32,177 bases of DNA from Clostridium sp. (lineage in GTDB: Bacteria > Bacillota > Clostridia > Clostridiales > Clostridiaceae). Positions 15,467-25,522 of this stretch are shown piece after piece (position 1 is the first letter of the stretch; the number at the start of each line of letters is the position of its first letter). The stretch lies in assembly GCA_022773025.1 (NCBI GenBank), contig JALEZF010000059.1:1-32177 (forward strand), given 5' to 3'. The position numbers were made by a program, and so were the translations under genes. Below the pieces are notes generated by a model, which did not search any database, was not told where the DNA came from, and was given only the letters and a program-made list of their open reading frames with translations.

Positions 15467-17443
15467 TTAAAGGGGTATATTCAAATATTCACAGCCTGGC
15501 AAAACGAATTTACCATCTTTAATGATTTGGATTTCCTCATCATCAGCAGTGAATATAGAAATCATTTTTACATCATCATAAGGTATTGTTATATCCTTAT
15601 GGGTGTTGAAGTAAGCTTTTGAGATATCACACTTTCTAAGAGAGCTTTTCTCATTGTCAGAAGCTGTGAATCTCTTTTTGTTTATTAAATCAATAAATAC
15701 ATTATCCTCGTTCCATGCACAGCAGGTATCACCTAAAGCTATGTGAGGACCCATTTTTTCAACTATTAATGTATGGAGCTTATTTACTATACCAAGTCTC
15801 TTAGAAACAGCATAAGCATATGTATTCGTACCTATTGCAAATTCACCCACAGCTAAGGTGCTGTTAGAGTTGAAGAGATTGTTTTGTATGTACTCTTTTC
15901 CTTCTTTGGGATTATCAAAATTTGAGCATGAAAAGTCACATACAAATCCATCCTTTATAGAAACTAGCAAATCATAATAAACCTTTTTGCTTACGACTAT
16001 TTCCTTTACGTGAAGTGTTCCATTAGTTCCACTAAGTTGAGGGGAAGTATAAACTTCTCCTATAGGTATGTTTACATCGGCACCACAGCTCATAAAATTG
16101 CTTTCTGTATCAGGATTAGCTATAGGCTGAAGAGCAACTCTAAGATCAGTCTTATTACCATTACAGCCCTTTATAACTGCATACTTACCTTTATCAAGGG
16201 TTTCTATAAGAGTGTTTTGAATTTTAAGGTAAGGAGTTGGGTCAAGAAGATTGATATTTAAAACTTCTTGAAATATTTCCTTATAGTTTTCGCCTACTTC
16301 AGAGCAGGGAAAAGCCATACCGGTGTAACTTATTTCACTCTTAGGAACGTAAGATTCAAAGCTCTGTTTAGTTTTCAAATTAAGCTCTTTAAGCATAAGC
16401 TGTTGCTCATGATCTAAAGATAAAGCTGAAGTGGATAATGAAAGTTTTGGTGGACGTTGTCCAAAGCTTAATAGTATTATATTTCCCATATAGCACTTTA
16501 AGGTGCTCTCACAGTGTTTATGAGCTTTAGCTATGGCTTCCAGCTTTAGAGTTTTAAAGTCATTATCCATGAATAGGGACAAATCATTTTTATGGTCCAT
16601 ATCCATTTGAGCATTGTATATTGAAGAATAATCAATCACAACAAAAGCATTTAGACCTTTAGTTTTTAAATACTTTATGATAGATTTTGATATTCTCTCA
16701 AGACCTATTACTGAAACTATACGGGAGCAAGTCCTATTTTTATGGTTTTTATTTCGTACCTTAAAACCTAGAAGGTAAGAGTCAGCCATATGTTTAGCGA
16801 TTTTATTGATGGTTTCCTGGCTATAGGAGGAAAGCAAAGCTGAGAAGGCTAAGTCATTTGCATTTATAGGAACACCATATTTGTATAAGTAATTAGGATT
16901 AGTCAGGTCACTGTAAAGGCATATTTCAGTTTCTATATTTAACGAAACAGGGTAATCCCTTGAAACATTAAGAATCTCTTTAGCTTCTAATAGTTCAAGT
17001 TCAAAATCCTTTAATAACGCATTAAGCTTATGTATATCTACTGTGTCATCCTGAAGAGTTTGAACTAGTCTAAAGAACTGTCCTATTACAGTATTCACAA
17101 ATGAGGTGTTGTTTCTATAAGCCTCATTGATACAATTAAATATAGAGTAAAAATAAGCTGAGAGCATAGGGCCTATGCCCTCACCTAGATTTTCTGCTGA
17201 ATAAGTTGGATTTAAAAAACTCTTATGATAATTTGTATCCTTAATCATATGAAATTGTTTTTCATTTATTAGCTGAAGCTCAGAGAAGCTGCTACCATTA
17301 AAATAATTTTCATCTTTAAGTCTTTGAAGCTGAATTACAGAGGCTTCTAAAAATAATCCTATATTTTTAATAAAGTCAGAGAATTTACCTTCAGTATCTT
17401 GGAAAGTTTTATTGAACTCTATGATCTTATTGAAATTTTCCAT
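15467..17443 (-). CDS. M29 family aminopeptidase with long N-terminal extension
   Basis: This 658-residue protein has a C-terminal half that is an M29 (aminopeptidase T/AmpS type) metallopeptidase. Candidate metal or catalytic residues are Glu463 (IGEVYTSP), Glu534 (VGEFAIGTN), His567 (MGPHIALG), and His615/Asp617 (THKDITI). The Tyr expected seven residues after the His567 position is Cys574. Family members are usually about 410 residues. Here about 250 extra N-terminal residues without a recognised domain precede the catalytic part. No signal peptide is seen; it is probably cytosolic. The ribosome binding site AGAAAGGAG is strong. The gene is downstream of, and in the same direction as, the PRD regulator (111-base gap). 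Confidence 0.82.
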   Translation of the reverse strand: MENFNKIIEFNKTFQDTEGKFSDFIKNIGLFLEASVIQLQRLKDENYFNGSSFSELQLINEKQFHMIKDTNYHKSFLNPTYSAENLGEGIGPMLSAYFYSIFNCINEAYRNNTSFVNTVIGQFFRLVQTLQDDTVDIHKLNALLKDFELELLEAKEILNVSRDYPVSLNIETEICLYSDLTNPNYLYKYGVPINANDLAFSALLSSYSQETINKIAKHMADSYLLGFKVRNKNHKNRTCSRIVSVIGLERISKSIIKYLKTKGLNAFVVIDYSSIYNAQMDMDHKNDLSLFMDNDFKTLKLEAIAKAHKHCESTLKCYMGNIILLSFGQRPPKLSLSTSALSLDHEQQLMLKELNLKTKQSFESYVPKSEISYTGMAFPCSEVGENYKEIFQEVLNINLLDPTPYLKIQNTLIETLDKGKYAVIKGCNGNKTDLRVALQPIANPDTESNFMSCGADVNIPIGEVYTSPQLSGTNGTLHVKEIVVSKKVYYDLLVSIKDGFVCDFSCSNFDNPKEGKEYIQNNLFNSNSTLAVGEFAIGTNTYAYAVSKRLGIVNKLHTLIVEKMGPHIALGDTCCAWNEDNVFIDLINKKRFTASDNEKSSLRKCDISKAYFNTHKDITIPYDDVKMISIFTADDEEIQIIKDGKFVLPGCEYLNIPL

Positions 17444-17554
17444 GAAGATCTCCTTTCTTATTTGTCTTATATAAGTTAATTATAAAGCAAATAAGGGGAG
17501 AAGTTATAACGGAATAAATACCATAATGTAAGGGTAAAAATTAACGTATATGTA

Positions 17555-19111
17555 TCAAATCTCTGTTCTAGAAACTAGAGAGTTTTTCTTTGAATAAAGT
17601 TTTTTTACTAAATTATTTAGCCTTGATACATCCTCCTTTTTTAGTAATGTGTTCACTGATATAACTTCACAGTCTATATCAAGATGAGTAGGCACGGTAG
17701 TGATGACCAAATCCGTAGAAGAAAAGTCATATTCCGATACAGAATTCAAAGAAAGACATGATACTATCTCTATATGAGGACACTCAGTTTTTATTTTGCT
17801 ACATAAAAGCTCTGATACACTTATGCTACTATGGCATACAAGCACTGTATTAAGAGGCTTTTCCTGTCTGTCAATGGCACTTACTAAGTGAAGGGCGAGG
17901 TAGCCAATCTCTTCCTCAGGTGCTTTAAAACCCGTATACTCTTTAATTATTTTTGCAGCACAGCTAGCAACCCTATATGACCTTGGATAAGTAGTTTTAA
18001 TCTCAGACAATATGGGATTAGTTATAGGAAGACTATATCTTAATCGATGTATAACCGGTGTCAAGTGAAGCACTAGAGAAGTTAAAAGCTTTTCATCTTT
18101 TGAAAAAGGTGCCTCTAATATCTTTTCCCAAGAATTTATTATGTCCACAACTATAAGTGTGCAGGTAGAGTAATAAAAACTCTCCTGATGTGACTTTATA
18201 TCAAGGTTGTCATTGCTGCAGAATTTCAGACCTAATATAAGAAGGTGAAAATATGCAATTTCGTTTTGTTCCATAGGTATATTATACTGTTCGCTGAGCT
18301 TTTCACTGATTATTTCTACATACTTATAATTAGAATTCCTCATTAGGAGATTTTGTGATTTAGATGTAATTCCTATGGGATTATTCTTTTTTATCCTATT
18401 TATGCTTATAGCTAAATGGATTAGAAGAAAAAGTATGGATTCATCGGAATAGCTTTCAAAGTTTAATTCTTTAACAGAAAATATGATTTCCCTAAGCTCA
18501 TTAAAATTTATACTTAATATATCATTAAAGGCCTTGATAGAAGGAAGAGTTGATAGATAATTAGCTTTTAAGCTTAATAGTTTTTCAGTGTCTATATATT
18601 CTTTATCAGCATATATGAGATCACCTAAAGCCTTTCTTATATTCTTTTCTTTAGCTACAACTCGAAGACCATTGGATGTATTTTTTATAAGTGAAATATT
18701 ATAATTACGTAGCCATTGTTCACAGAGGTCTAAGTCATTATGAATACTAGCTCTGCTTACATGAAGTAGAGAGGAAAGTTTGCTTATACTTGTATTAGAA
18801 TCAGAAGTAAGAAGCGTTTTTAAAATAAAGGTCTTTCTATCCTCTGGTGAATAAGCAATTATAAAATTACATTTTGATTTTAGATTAGAAAGCAACCCAA
18901 GCTTAAGATTTTCCTCACCTAATATTCTCATGCCTGAACCAGTCTTTTTATCTAAAATTAGATTGTAATCATTGATTATAGATTCAAGCTCTACTACGTC
19001 ATTACGAATGGTTTTATTGCTCACATTTAAACAAGAAGCTATGTAATCAGCTGTTATGTATTTGTTTTCCTTTAAAAAAAGTTCCGTAATAGGAACCAAT
19101 CTTTTGTTCAT
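17555..19111 (-). CDS. PRD-containing transcriptional regulator (BglG/LicR/MtlR type)
   Basis: This 518-residue DNA-binding regulator is controlled by PTS phosphorylation. From the N-terminus it has an HTH_11 domain (about 5-60; ITADYIASCLNVSNKTIRND), a second Mga-like HTH (about 90-150; SISKLSSLLHVSRASIHNDL), PRD1 (about 180-290) and PRD2 (about 300-410). The four PRD histidines are visible in LLIHLAISINR, AYFHLLILG, VLHLTPVIHRLR and LALHLVSAIDR. A C-terminal EIIB-like segment (TVLVCHSSISVSELL, with its Cys) follows. The EIIA-like domain found at the end of many LicR/MtlR proteins is missing. It likely controls the adjacent PTS EIICB and perhaps the peptidases; this is inferred from position only. 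Ribosome binding site AAAGGGG. Confidence 0.88.
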   Translation of the reverse strand: MNKRLVPITELFLKENKYITADYIASCLNVSNKTIRNDVVELESIINDYNLILDKKTGSGMRILGEENLKLGLLSNLKSKCNFIIAYSPEDRKTFILKTLLTSDSNTSISKLSSLLHVSRASIHNDLDLCEQWLRNYNISLIKNTSNGLRVVAKEKNIRKALGDLIYADKEYIDTEKLLSLKANYLSTLPSIKAFNDILSINFNELREIIFSVKELNFESYSDESILFLLIHLAISINRIKKNNPIGITSKSQNLLMRNSNYKYVEIISEKLSEQYNIPMEQNEIAYFHLLILGLKFCSNDNLDIKSHQESFYYSTCTLIVVDIINSWEKILEAPFSKDEKLLTSLVLHLTPVIHRLRYSLPITNPILSEIKTTYPRSYRVASCAAKIIKEYTGFKAPEEEIGYLALHLVSAIDRQEKPLNTVLVCHSSISVSELLCSKIKTECPHIEIVSCLSLNSVSEYDFSSTDLVITTVPTHLDIDCEVISVNTLLKKEDVSRLNNLVKKLYSKKNSLVSRTEI

Positions 19112-19385
19112 TAAAGTACCCCTTTCAAATGTAATATCCGTAAAGATGTAAATGATCTTTCATATAATTAAATCATAAAGAGTTTCGGGAAAGGTTTCAA
19201 TGATTTTGGACAACATATATGTAATTATTTTTACTCTTTTAATAAGTTATTTCCTAAAAGTTACCTATAGTAAGGGATAAAGTTATAAAAATTGGTTAAG
19301 ATAAATGAAGAAGTTAAAGGCTACCTTACATGAGTTTGTAAAAAAATAAATTTATATTTGAAAATAAGAATTGGGAGGTGAGTAT

Positions 19386-20261
19386 ATGCGAGTTAGATTA
19401 GGTTATGTGGCTATAGCTTTAAACCTTCCTAAAGTTACGTCATCTAGTGCAGTGACCTTTACCAATTATAACAAAATATCTAATGAAGAAGAAAAACTCT
19501 CCAAGCTAAAAAAGGTAACACTGTCTAATCTAGAGGATCTTATGAAAATACTTAAGTACAATGTGGAAAATGATATACATTTTTATAGAATAACATCTAC
19601 CTTAATTCCACTTGGAACCCATCCAGAAGTTATGTGGAATTACAGAAACATCTTTAAAAGAGATTTTCAGTACCTAGGAGATTTTATAAAGAGGAATGAC
19701 ATGAGAGTTGATACTCATCCTAACGAATTTAATGTTATAAACAGCATAAAGGAAGATGTAGTGGAAAGTACCATAAGAAATCTATGGGCACATGTCCATC
19801 TATTTGAAGATATGGGCTATGAAAATGGCAAGATGGTACTTCATGTAGGAAGCAGTCAAGGCGGAAGAGAGGCTGCTATGGAGAGGTTCATAAGAAATTT
19901 TAAAGCATTACCAAAGGCGATAAGTGAAAGGGTGATACTAGAAAATGATGATAAAACTTTTACGGCTAAGGAAGTCATACATATCTGTAAAGAAATTAAC
20001 TCACCGATGGTCTTTGATGTTCATCATCACTTGTGTAATAATCAGGGCGAAACAGTTGAAACTCTTTTAGAGGATATATTCCACACATGGGATGGAGAAA
20101 GCTATCCTCCAAAATTTCATTTCTCATCTCCAAAGGATGGAGGCTTAGATAGAAAGCATCATGATTATATAAATTGTGAAGACTTCATAGCTTTTATAGA
20201 CTTATGCAAAGATATAAATATGGATATAAAAAGGCTGCTCATCATAAGCAGCCTTGTATGA
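19386..20261 (+). CDS. uvsE: UV damage endonuclease UvsE, 3'-truncated
   Basis: UvsE/UVDE nicks DNA 5' of UV photoproducts in a TIM-barrel, three-metal active site. The frame gives 291 residues with most metal-site residues: His111 (DTHPNEF), His153 (LHVGS), Glu186 (ILEND), Asp211 and His214 (FDVHHH), Lys243 and His245 (KFHFS), His258 (RKHHD). The family's C-terminal MLEAK-type motif, which carries the last metal Glu (Glu269 of the Thermus enzyme, expected near residue 283), is absent. After INMDI the frame continues as KRLLIISSLV, encoded by the terminator hairpin at 20231-20255, and stops. The protein is therefore probably impaired. Start ATG 19386 follows GGGAGGTGAG; the upstream in-frame ATG 19371 overlaps that site. 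Confidence 0.87.
   Translation: MRVRLGYVAIALNLPKVTSSSAVTFTNYNKISNEEEKLSKLKKVTLSNLEDLMKILKYNVENDIHFYRITSTLIPLGTHPEVMWNYRNIFKRDFQYLGDFIKRNDMRVDTHPNEFNVINSIKEDVVESTIRNLWAHVHLFEDMGYENGKMVLHVGSSQGGREAAMERFIRNFKALPKAISERVILENDDKTFTAKEVIHICKEINSPMVFDVHHHLCNNQGETVETLLEDIFHTWDGESYPPKFHFSSPKDGGLDRKHHDYINCEDFIAFIDLCKDINMDIKRLLIISSLV
20228..20255 (-). terminator. Terminator of mnmA, embedded in the end of uvsE
   Basis: AAGGCTGCT (20231-20239) pairs with AGCAGCCTT (20247-20255). On the minus strand five T residues follow, so it ends the mnmA transcript. The same bases encode the last codons of uvsE. Confidence 0.8.
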
Positions 20262-20272
20262 TTTATTAAATT

Positions 20273-21400
<1,128 letters not shown>

Positions 21401-21551
21401 CTATCTTATCAACCTTTCATTTAGTATCAAAATCTCTTCTTTAATAATACCCTTAATTGATGAAAAATAAAAGTCCTACTAGATACAACTTATTTTGTTT
21501 GATGAATTTATGGGGATTTAGAACTTCTACAATGATGAGGAAAGTTTTTTA

Positions 21552-21582
21552 TTGGACAGTAGGGAAAAAAATCTAATATAAT
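21552..21582 (+). promoter_or_regulatory. Possible promoter of the aldolase gene
   Basis: TTGGAC (21552-21557) and a perfect TATAAT (21577-21582) are separated by 19 bases, longer than ideal. They lie about 55 bases before the start codon. Confidence 0.35.
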
Positions 21583-21636
21583 GAAATAGAAAACTAAAGA
21601 AAATGCTTTAAAAATTTAAGCAAGGGGGAATGAAGA

Positions 21637-22308
21637 ATGGAATTATATTTAGACACTGCAAATATAGAGCAAATAAAGGCTGCATTTGAGGTAGGAGTGC
21701 TACAGGGAGTTACAACAAATCCAAGCATACTTCTTAAAGAAAAGAAAGAGAGAACTGTAATAATCAAAGAGGTATTAGAAAATAGCAAGGGCTTAGTTTT
21801 TGTGCAAGTTACGGCGGATAACTTTGAAGAGATGTATGAAGAAGCTCTAGAGATTTACAACATAGATACACTAAGAATAGGTGTTAAAATACCTGTAAAT
21901 ACTGATGGAATAAAGACTATGAAAACTTTAAAGGAAAAGAACAAAAATATTCCTATACTTGCTACTGCAATCTTTACCGCGGAGCAGGGATTAATGGCAG
22001 CTTTAGCAGGTGCTGATTATATAGCTCCATATATAAACAGAATGGAGAATAACGGAATTAATTCTGGTGATGTTATAGAAAAAATAAGAAAGATTTACGA
22101 TGATGGTAAGCTTCCAACAAAGATATTAGCTGCAAGTTTCAAAAATACTCATCAGGTTATAAACGTATTAGCTAGAGGAGCTCACTCAGCAACAATATCT
22201 TATGATATATTTGATGCTATGATAAACAATAAATTAGCACAAGACAGTGTAAATAAATTTACTTCTGATTGGGCAGAGCTTCAAAGTATTTTAAAAGGGC
22301 AAGAGTAA
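21637..22308 (+). CDS. fsa: Fructose-6-phosphate aldolase / transaldolase-like protein (TalC/FSA family)
   Basis: This 223-residue class I aldolase belongs to the small transaldolase subfamily. The Schiff-base lysine is Lys84 (IGVKIPVNTDG). LDTANIEQI, GVTTNPSILLKE, ATAIFTAEQGLMAALAGADYIAPYINR and DIFDAMI are family signatures. Tyr132 in APYINR occupies the position where fructose-6-phosphate aldolase has Tyr and classical transaldolase has Phe. This favours aldolase activity, but many such proteins are annotated as transaldolase. Start ATG follows AAGGGGGAA. It stands alone, with no other pentose-phosphate gene nearby. Confidence 0.9.
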   Translation: MELYLDTANIEQIKAAFEVGVLQGVTTNPSILLKEKKERTVIIKEVLENSKGLVFVQVTADNFEEMYEEALEIYNIDTLRIGVKIPVNTDGIKTMKTLKEKNKNIPILATAIFTAEQGLMAALAGADYIAPYINRMENNGINSGDVIEKIRKIYDDGKLPTKILAASFKNTHQVINVLARGAHSATISYDIFDAMINNKLAQDSVNKFTSDWAELQSILKGQE

Positions 22309-22427
22309 TTTACATATAATATATTAGGCAAAATATGGAATAAATTTTTGATCTCCTCTTAGGGTTGTTAACCAATTAAGTATGAAGTTCATACTATAAA
22401 ATATAGCAATTTTAGGGGAGATTTTCT

Positions 22428-23300
22428 TTGAAGAGAAAAGCATTTTTTAGCAATGTATTTTTGCTATTTTCTTTGATAATGGTAGTTTTATTACCAGCAA
22501 AGCCATTCAGAACTCTAGATGACTTGACTAATGGAAATATACTGCAGTTTATATACATCTTTATGCCAGCTATGATATATGCGGCTATGAGTAAAGATAG
22601 CAATGAGAACATATTTAAGATTAGAAAATTGGACAAAGCCCAACTCATTAAAATAATAGTCTTATCTATACTTATGATACCAGTAACTACTTTTGTGGCA
22701 AATGTAGTAAGTTATTTATTGAATATGAATAATACACCTGATGTGTACTATGGGAATACACCTATATGGTTTATCATATTCTCAGTGGTAATTATACCAA
22801 CTATTTGTGAAGAAACGTTTTTTAGAGGAGCTGTACTTCATGGATATCAAAATGTAGGAGTATGGAAAGGTATAGTTGCTAGTGCATTTATGTTTGGACT
22901 TTTTCATTTAAATTTATATCAGTTTTCTTATACTTTTGTCCTTGGAGTCGTTATGGCAGCTTCTGTATACTACACTCAATCAATATTAAGTAGTATGCTA
23001 ATTCATGGAGTAAATAATCTTATAGCTATACTATTAACACTTCCTTTTACACAAAAATATACCATATTAAATATTTTAAGAGACAGATCCTTAGAAGAGA
23101 TATTTGTACTTTTACCTATTGCAATAATGGCCATGATAGGAGTTGTAAGCATACTTGTGCTTTTGAATAAGGATTGTAGAGCTTTTATTCCCCTTTATAA
23201 AAAAGAAGAGGAATTAGTAGATGCCCCTTTTTTAGTGGTGACCATATTTTCTCTTTCCTATATGGGACTTAAAATGTTTCTAATCTTGAGCAGGCTATAA
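22428..23300 (+). CDS. CPBP family intramembrane glutamic endopeptidase
   Basis: This 290-residue protein has about eight membrane segments and the CPBP (Abi/Rce1-like) catalytic motifs: EETFFR (Glu128, Glu129, Arg133), FGLFHLN (His160) and IHGVNN (His193, Asn197). Relatives process prenylated or small peptides, or protect against self-made bacteriocins; the substrate here cannot be inferred. Start is TTG 22428, supported by AGGGGAG (22414-22420) 7 bases upstream and no competing ATG. It is a single-gene unit followed by a hairpin/T-run terminator. Confidence 0.9.
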   Translation: MKRKAFFSNVFLLFSLIMVVLLPAKPFRTLDDLTNGNILQFIYIFMPAMIYAAMSKDSNENIFKIRKLDKAQLIKIIVLSILMIPVTTFVANVVSYLLNMNNTPDVYYGNTPIWFIIFSVVIIPTICEETFFRGAVLHGYQNVGVWKGIVASAFMFGLFHLNLYQFSYTFVLGVVMAASVYYTQSILSSMLIHGVNNLIAILLTLPFTQKYTILNILRDRSLEEIFVLLPIAIMAMIGVVSILVLLNKDCRAFIPLYKKEEELVDAPFLVVTIFSLSYMGLKMFLILSRL

Positions 23301-23310
23301 AATATAAAAA

Positions 23311-23348
23311 CTTTTTAAAAGGTAGGGAGAATTTCTCTGCCTTTTTGT
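23311..23348 (+). terminator. Terminator after the CPBP gene
   Basis: AAAAGG and GAGA on the left pair with TCTC and CCTTTT on the right, with a small internal bulge. A T run follows. Imperfect but well placed. Confidence 0.55.
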
Positions 23349-23375
23349 TATGTATAAATGAAGGGAGTGATAAAT

Positions 23376-23600
23376 ATGGCAGTTGAATCAACATTAGTAA
23401 GTAGCATAGCTGTTATGAAAGTTAAAACTGGTACAAAGGATGGAAAGGATGTATTTAGAAAGGACAATATAGGCAATATAAACCCGCTTGCAAAGGATGA
23501 GGATATATTTGCTGTAATTGAGTCCTTTAAGGGCCTGATAGGCTACAATGTGGTTGACGTAAATAGACAAAATTTATATGAATTAGCAAAAACAGAATAG
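23376..23600 (+). CDS. DUF1659 protein
   Basis: This 74-residue protein has the DUF1659 layout (SIAVMKVKTGTKDGKDVFRK, then GLIGYNVVDVNRQNLYELA). These small Bacillota proteins of unknown function are commonly paired with a DUF2922 gene, as here: the partner starts 23 bases after this stop. ATG 23376 is preferred over ATG 23358 because GGGAGTG at 23363-23369 then has normal spacing and the extra six residues are not typical. Confidence 0.85.
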   Translation: MAVESTLVSSIAVMKVKTGTKDGKDVFRKDNIGNINPLAKDEDIFAVIESFKGLIGYNVVDVNRQNLYELAKTE

Positions 23601-23622
23601 TGGGATAAGGAGGGAGTAGAAC

Positions 23623-23847
23623 ATGGGCGAGAGGATATTAAAAATGACCTTTATCACAGAAACAGGAACTAAAGCCACTATAAGATTAAGAGGAGCAAAG
23701 GAAAGCTTAGCCGATACAGACGTATTGGCAGCTATGAATCTTATCATATCTAAAAATATATTCAAATTTAAAGGTGGGGCCTTAGTGAAAAAAGATAGCG
23801 CAGTTATAGAACAAACTAACACTGAGAGTATTGAAATAACAGCATAG
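23623..23847 (+). CDS. DUF2922 protein
   Basis: This 74-residue protein matches the DUF2922 pattern (LKMTFITETGTKATIRLRGA, then AAMNLIISKNIF with a small beta-rich C-terminus). It is co-transcribed with the DUF1659 gene just upstream, with AAGGAGGG as ribosome binding site. Function is unknown; the recurrent pairing suggests the two products act together. It is followed by a strong terminator. Confidence 0.85.
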   Translation: MGERILKMTFITETGTKATIRLRGAKESLADTDVLAAMNLIISKNIFKFKGGALVKKDSAVIEQTNTESIEITA

Positions 23848-23865
23848 ATTAAATTATAAAAATAG

Positions 23866-23905
23866 AAAGGGCAGATAAGTTTAAAAGGACTTATCTGTCT
23901 TTTTT
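23866..23905 (+). terminator. Terminator after the DUF1659-DUF2922 pair
   Basis: CAGATAAGT (23872-23880) pairs with ACTTATCTG (23889-23897), followed by six T residues. Confidence 0.88.
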
Positions 23906-24013
23906 ATGAAATAATTAATAAAGTGGCTGGAAAATATGGTTCTCCTTTTAAATGTAATATAGTATAATATTGGCATATGTATAATCTTAAAATAAAGAGT
24001 TGGGGGAATCTCA

Positions 24014-24595
24014 GTGGAGAAGAAAAAAAAGAAGGTTAGTAGCAAAGTATGGTTTACTGCAGGATTGGCATCAATAGTAGTTATTATATCTATGACATAT
24101 GTATATTTCTACTATAGAGTTCCTGTATATAGATATCCGAAAACAATTTCCTCTTATGAGCTTGATAGGAAGTTTAATCAGACACCTGATTCAACTTTAT
24201 CTGCTTTTTTAAGAGCTGTATACACTAATGATGCAGACTTATGTAGAGCAGTTGTGCCGAATAAAATCTTTAATGATTATGGTGTTGACTACTACTATGG
24301 AATCTTTAATGACGCCAAGATTCAATACCTATTAGATGAGACAAACAAAAAGTATAAAGCTGAATATGGCGATGACTGGTTTGAAAAGATGGAGGTAACA
24401 TCAGCAAAGGTAGAGCCGGTAGAAAATAGTATGTCAATGGTTTCAGGAAGCGTAGAGGCTAATGTTAACGGAAAAGAATTTAAGTGGGATAATGCACTTA
24501 TAGGATTTGATGATAGATATGAAATGAATTTAAGATTTGTAAAAGAGATGTTCGACCCAATTATGACAGACGAAAGTAAGAGGCCACAGCCATAG
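24014..24595 (+). CDS. Membrane-anchored hypothetical protein
   Basis: This 193-residue protein has a very basic N-terminus (KKKKKVSSK), one membrane segment (about residues 13-33) and an extracytoplasmic domain rich in Tyr and Asp. The stretch TPDSTLSAFLRAVYTNDADLCRAVV resembles the helical start of NTF2-like or lipoprotein-like domains, but I recognise no family. GTG 24014 is the start, behind TTGGGGGAA, and a TATAAT at 23963-23968 may be the -10 box. It is a single-gene unit with its own terminator. Confidence 0.75.
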   Translation: MEKKKKKVSSKVWFTAGLASIVVIISMTYVYFYYRVPVYRYPKTISSYELDRKFNQTPDSTLSAFLRAVYTNDADLCRAVVPNKIFNDYGVDYYYGIFNDAKIQYLLDETNKKYKAEYGDDWFEKMEVTSAKVEPVENSMSMVSGSVEANVNGKEFKWDNALIGFDDRYEMNLRFVKEMFDPIMTDESKRPQP

Positions 24596-24603
24596 GAATA
24601 GTT

Positions 24604-24660
24604 AAGCAGTGATAGAAGTAGATGTGAGGATTTATTTCTATCACTGCTTTTATTTTTTTT
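24604..24660 (+). terminator. Terminator after the anchored hypothetical
   Basis: A perfect 14-bp stem, AAGCAGTGATAGAA (24604-24617) with TTCTATCACTGCTT (24636-24649), is followed by a long T run. Confidence 0.92.
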
Positions 24661-24664
24661 GAAC

Positions 24665-25163
24665 TTACATATTCCATTCTAGAAGTCTGCTTAGGAATTT
24701 TTGAAGATGGTCTGTTTTAGGACTGAGAAATATATCTTCGCTTTTGCCGAATTCCATTAAGGTGCCGTCGGATAGAAAAGCAGCTTTGTCACAAGCGTGT
24801 CTGGCAAAACCCATTTCATGAGTTACTATTATAAAATCTATACCTTCATTTTTTAATTCGGTTACCGTTATATTTTCAAGATCTGTCATGTGCTTGAATA
24901 GTCCACTTTGCTGAAATACAAAGGCTATTTTTTCTGTAATTATGAAGAGAAGTTTCATCAAAAGAAAGTTCTTCTCCATCTATCCATATTCGTCCCGAAG
25001 TTGGAGCAATAAGTCCACCTAAAATTCTTAGAATGGTTGACTTTCCTCCTCCAGAAGGACCGATTATAGCTAGAGTGTGAATATCATCACAAAAGTTCAT
25101 AGATTTTAAAATTTGTTTTCCATCCTGAAATTCCTTTGATAAACCTTCAAATTTAATTTTCAT
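24665..25163 (-). pseudogene. Broken amino-acid ABC transporter ATPase
   Basis: This is the remains of a GlnQ/HisP-type ATPase. The N-terminal part (25163 down to about 24930) is intact with Walker A ([17 protein letters not shown]). After [12 protein letters not shown] the frame shifts; the second frame continues with the Q-loop ([19 protein letters not shown]). It then jumps directly to VTELKNEGIDFIIVTHEMGF, so about 90 residues holding the LSGGQ signature and Walker B are deleted. The H-loop His and a normal C-terminus remain. A frameshift plus loss of the ATPase core means no function. It is not a duplicate end of the intact ATPase at 25561-26283, from which it differs clearly. Confidence 0.92.
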
Positions 25164-25169
25164 ATCTTA

Positions 25170-25427
25170 AGAGATTTAATGGACGGAACTAAACGTTTTG
25201 GAGAGCTTAGAAAATCAGTAGGTAATATAACACAGAAAGTTCTAACTGCGAATCCTCGAGATATGGAGAGTTTAGGTCTTGTGAAGCGAAAGGTTTATGC
25301 TGAAATACCTCCAAGAGTGGAGTATACTTTGACAGACACAGGTCATAGTTTAAAACCAATAATAGAAGCAATGATAGAATGGGGAATGGGTTACAAAGAC
25401 AAGAATAGAGATTTTCGGTGTTCATAA
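25170..25427 (+). pseudogene. N-terminally truncated HxlR-type regulator
   Basis: The frame reads DLMDGTKRFGELRKSVGNI, then QKVLTANPRDMESLGLVKRK and PPRVEYTLTDTG. This is the recognition helix and wing of HxlR/MarR-like winged-helix regulators. About 30 N-terminal residues (the CPVE...GGKW part) are missing: the sequence joins the start of the divergent broken ABC gene only a few bases upstream. ATG 25179 has no ribosome binding site. The Pro in LTANPRDME replaces the usual Leu. It is most likely a relic left by a deletion. Confidence 0.82.
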
Positions 25428-25522
25428 TTATAAAAAGATTCAGTGAAGATAGAGAAACTTAACCGGCACCTTAAATTATTCAGTAAATAACTTTTTCCTC
25501 TTTACTAAAAAACTTTTAACTA

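Noticed and set aside
19112..19385. LexA (SOS) box upstream of uvsE
   Set aside because: No GAAC-N4-GTTC-type palindrome was found between the regulator and uvsE.
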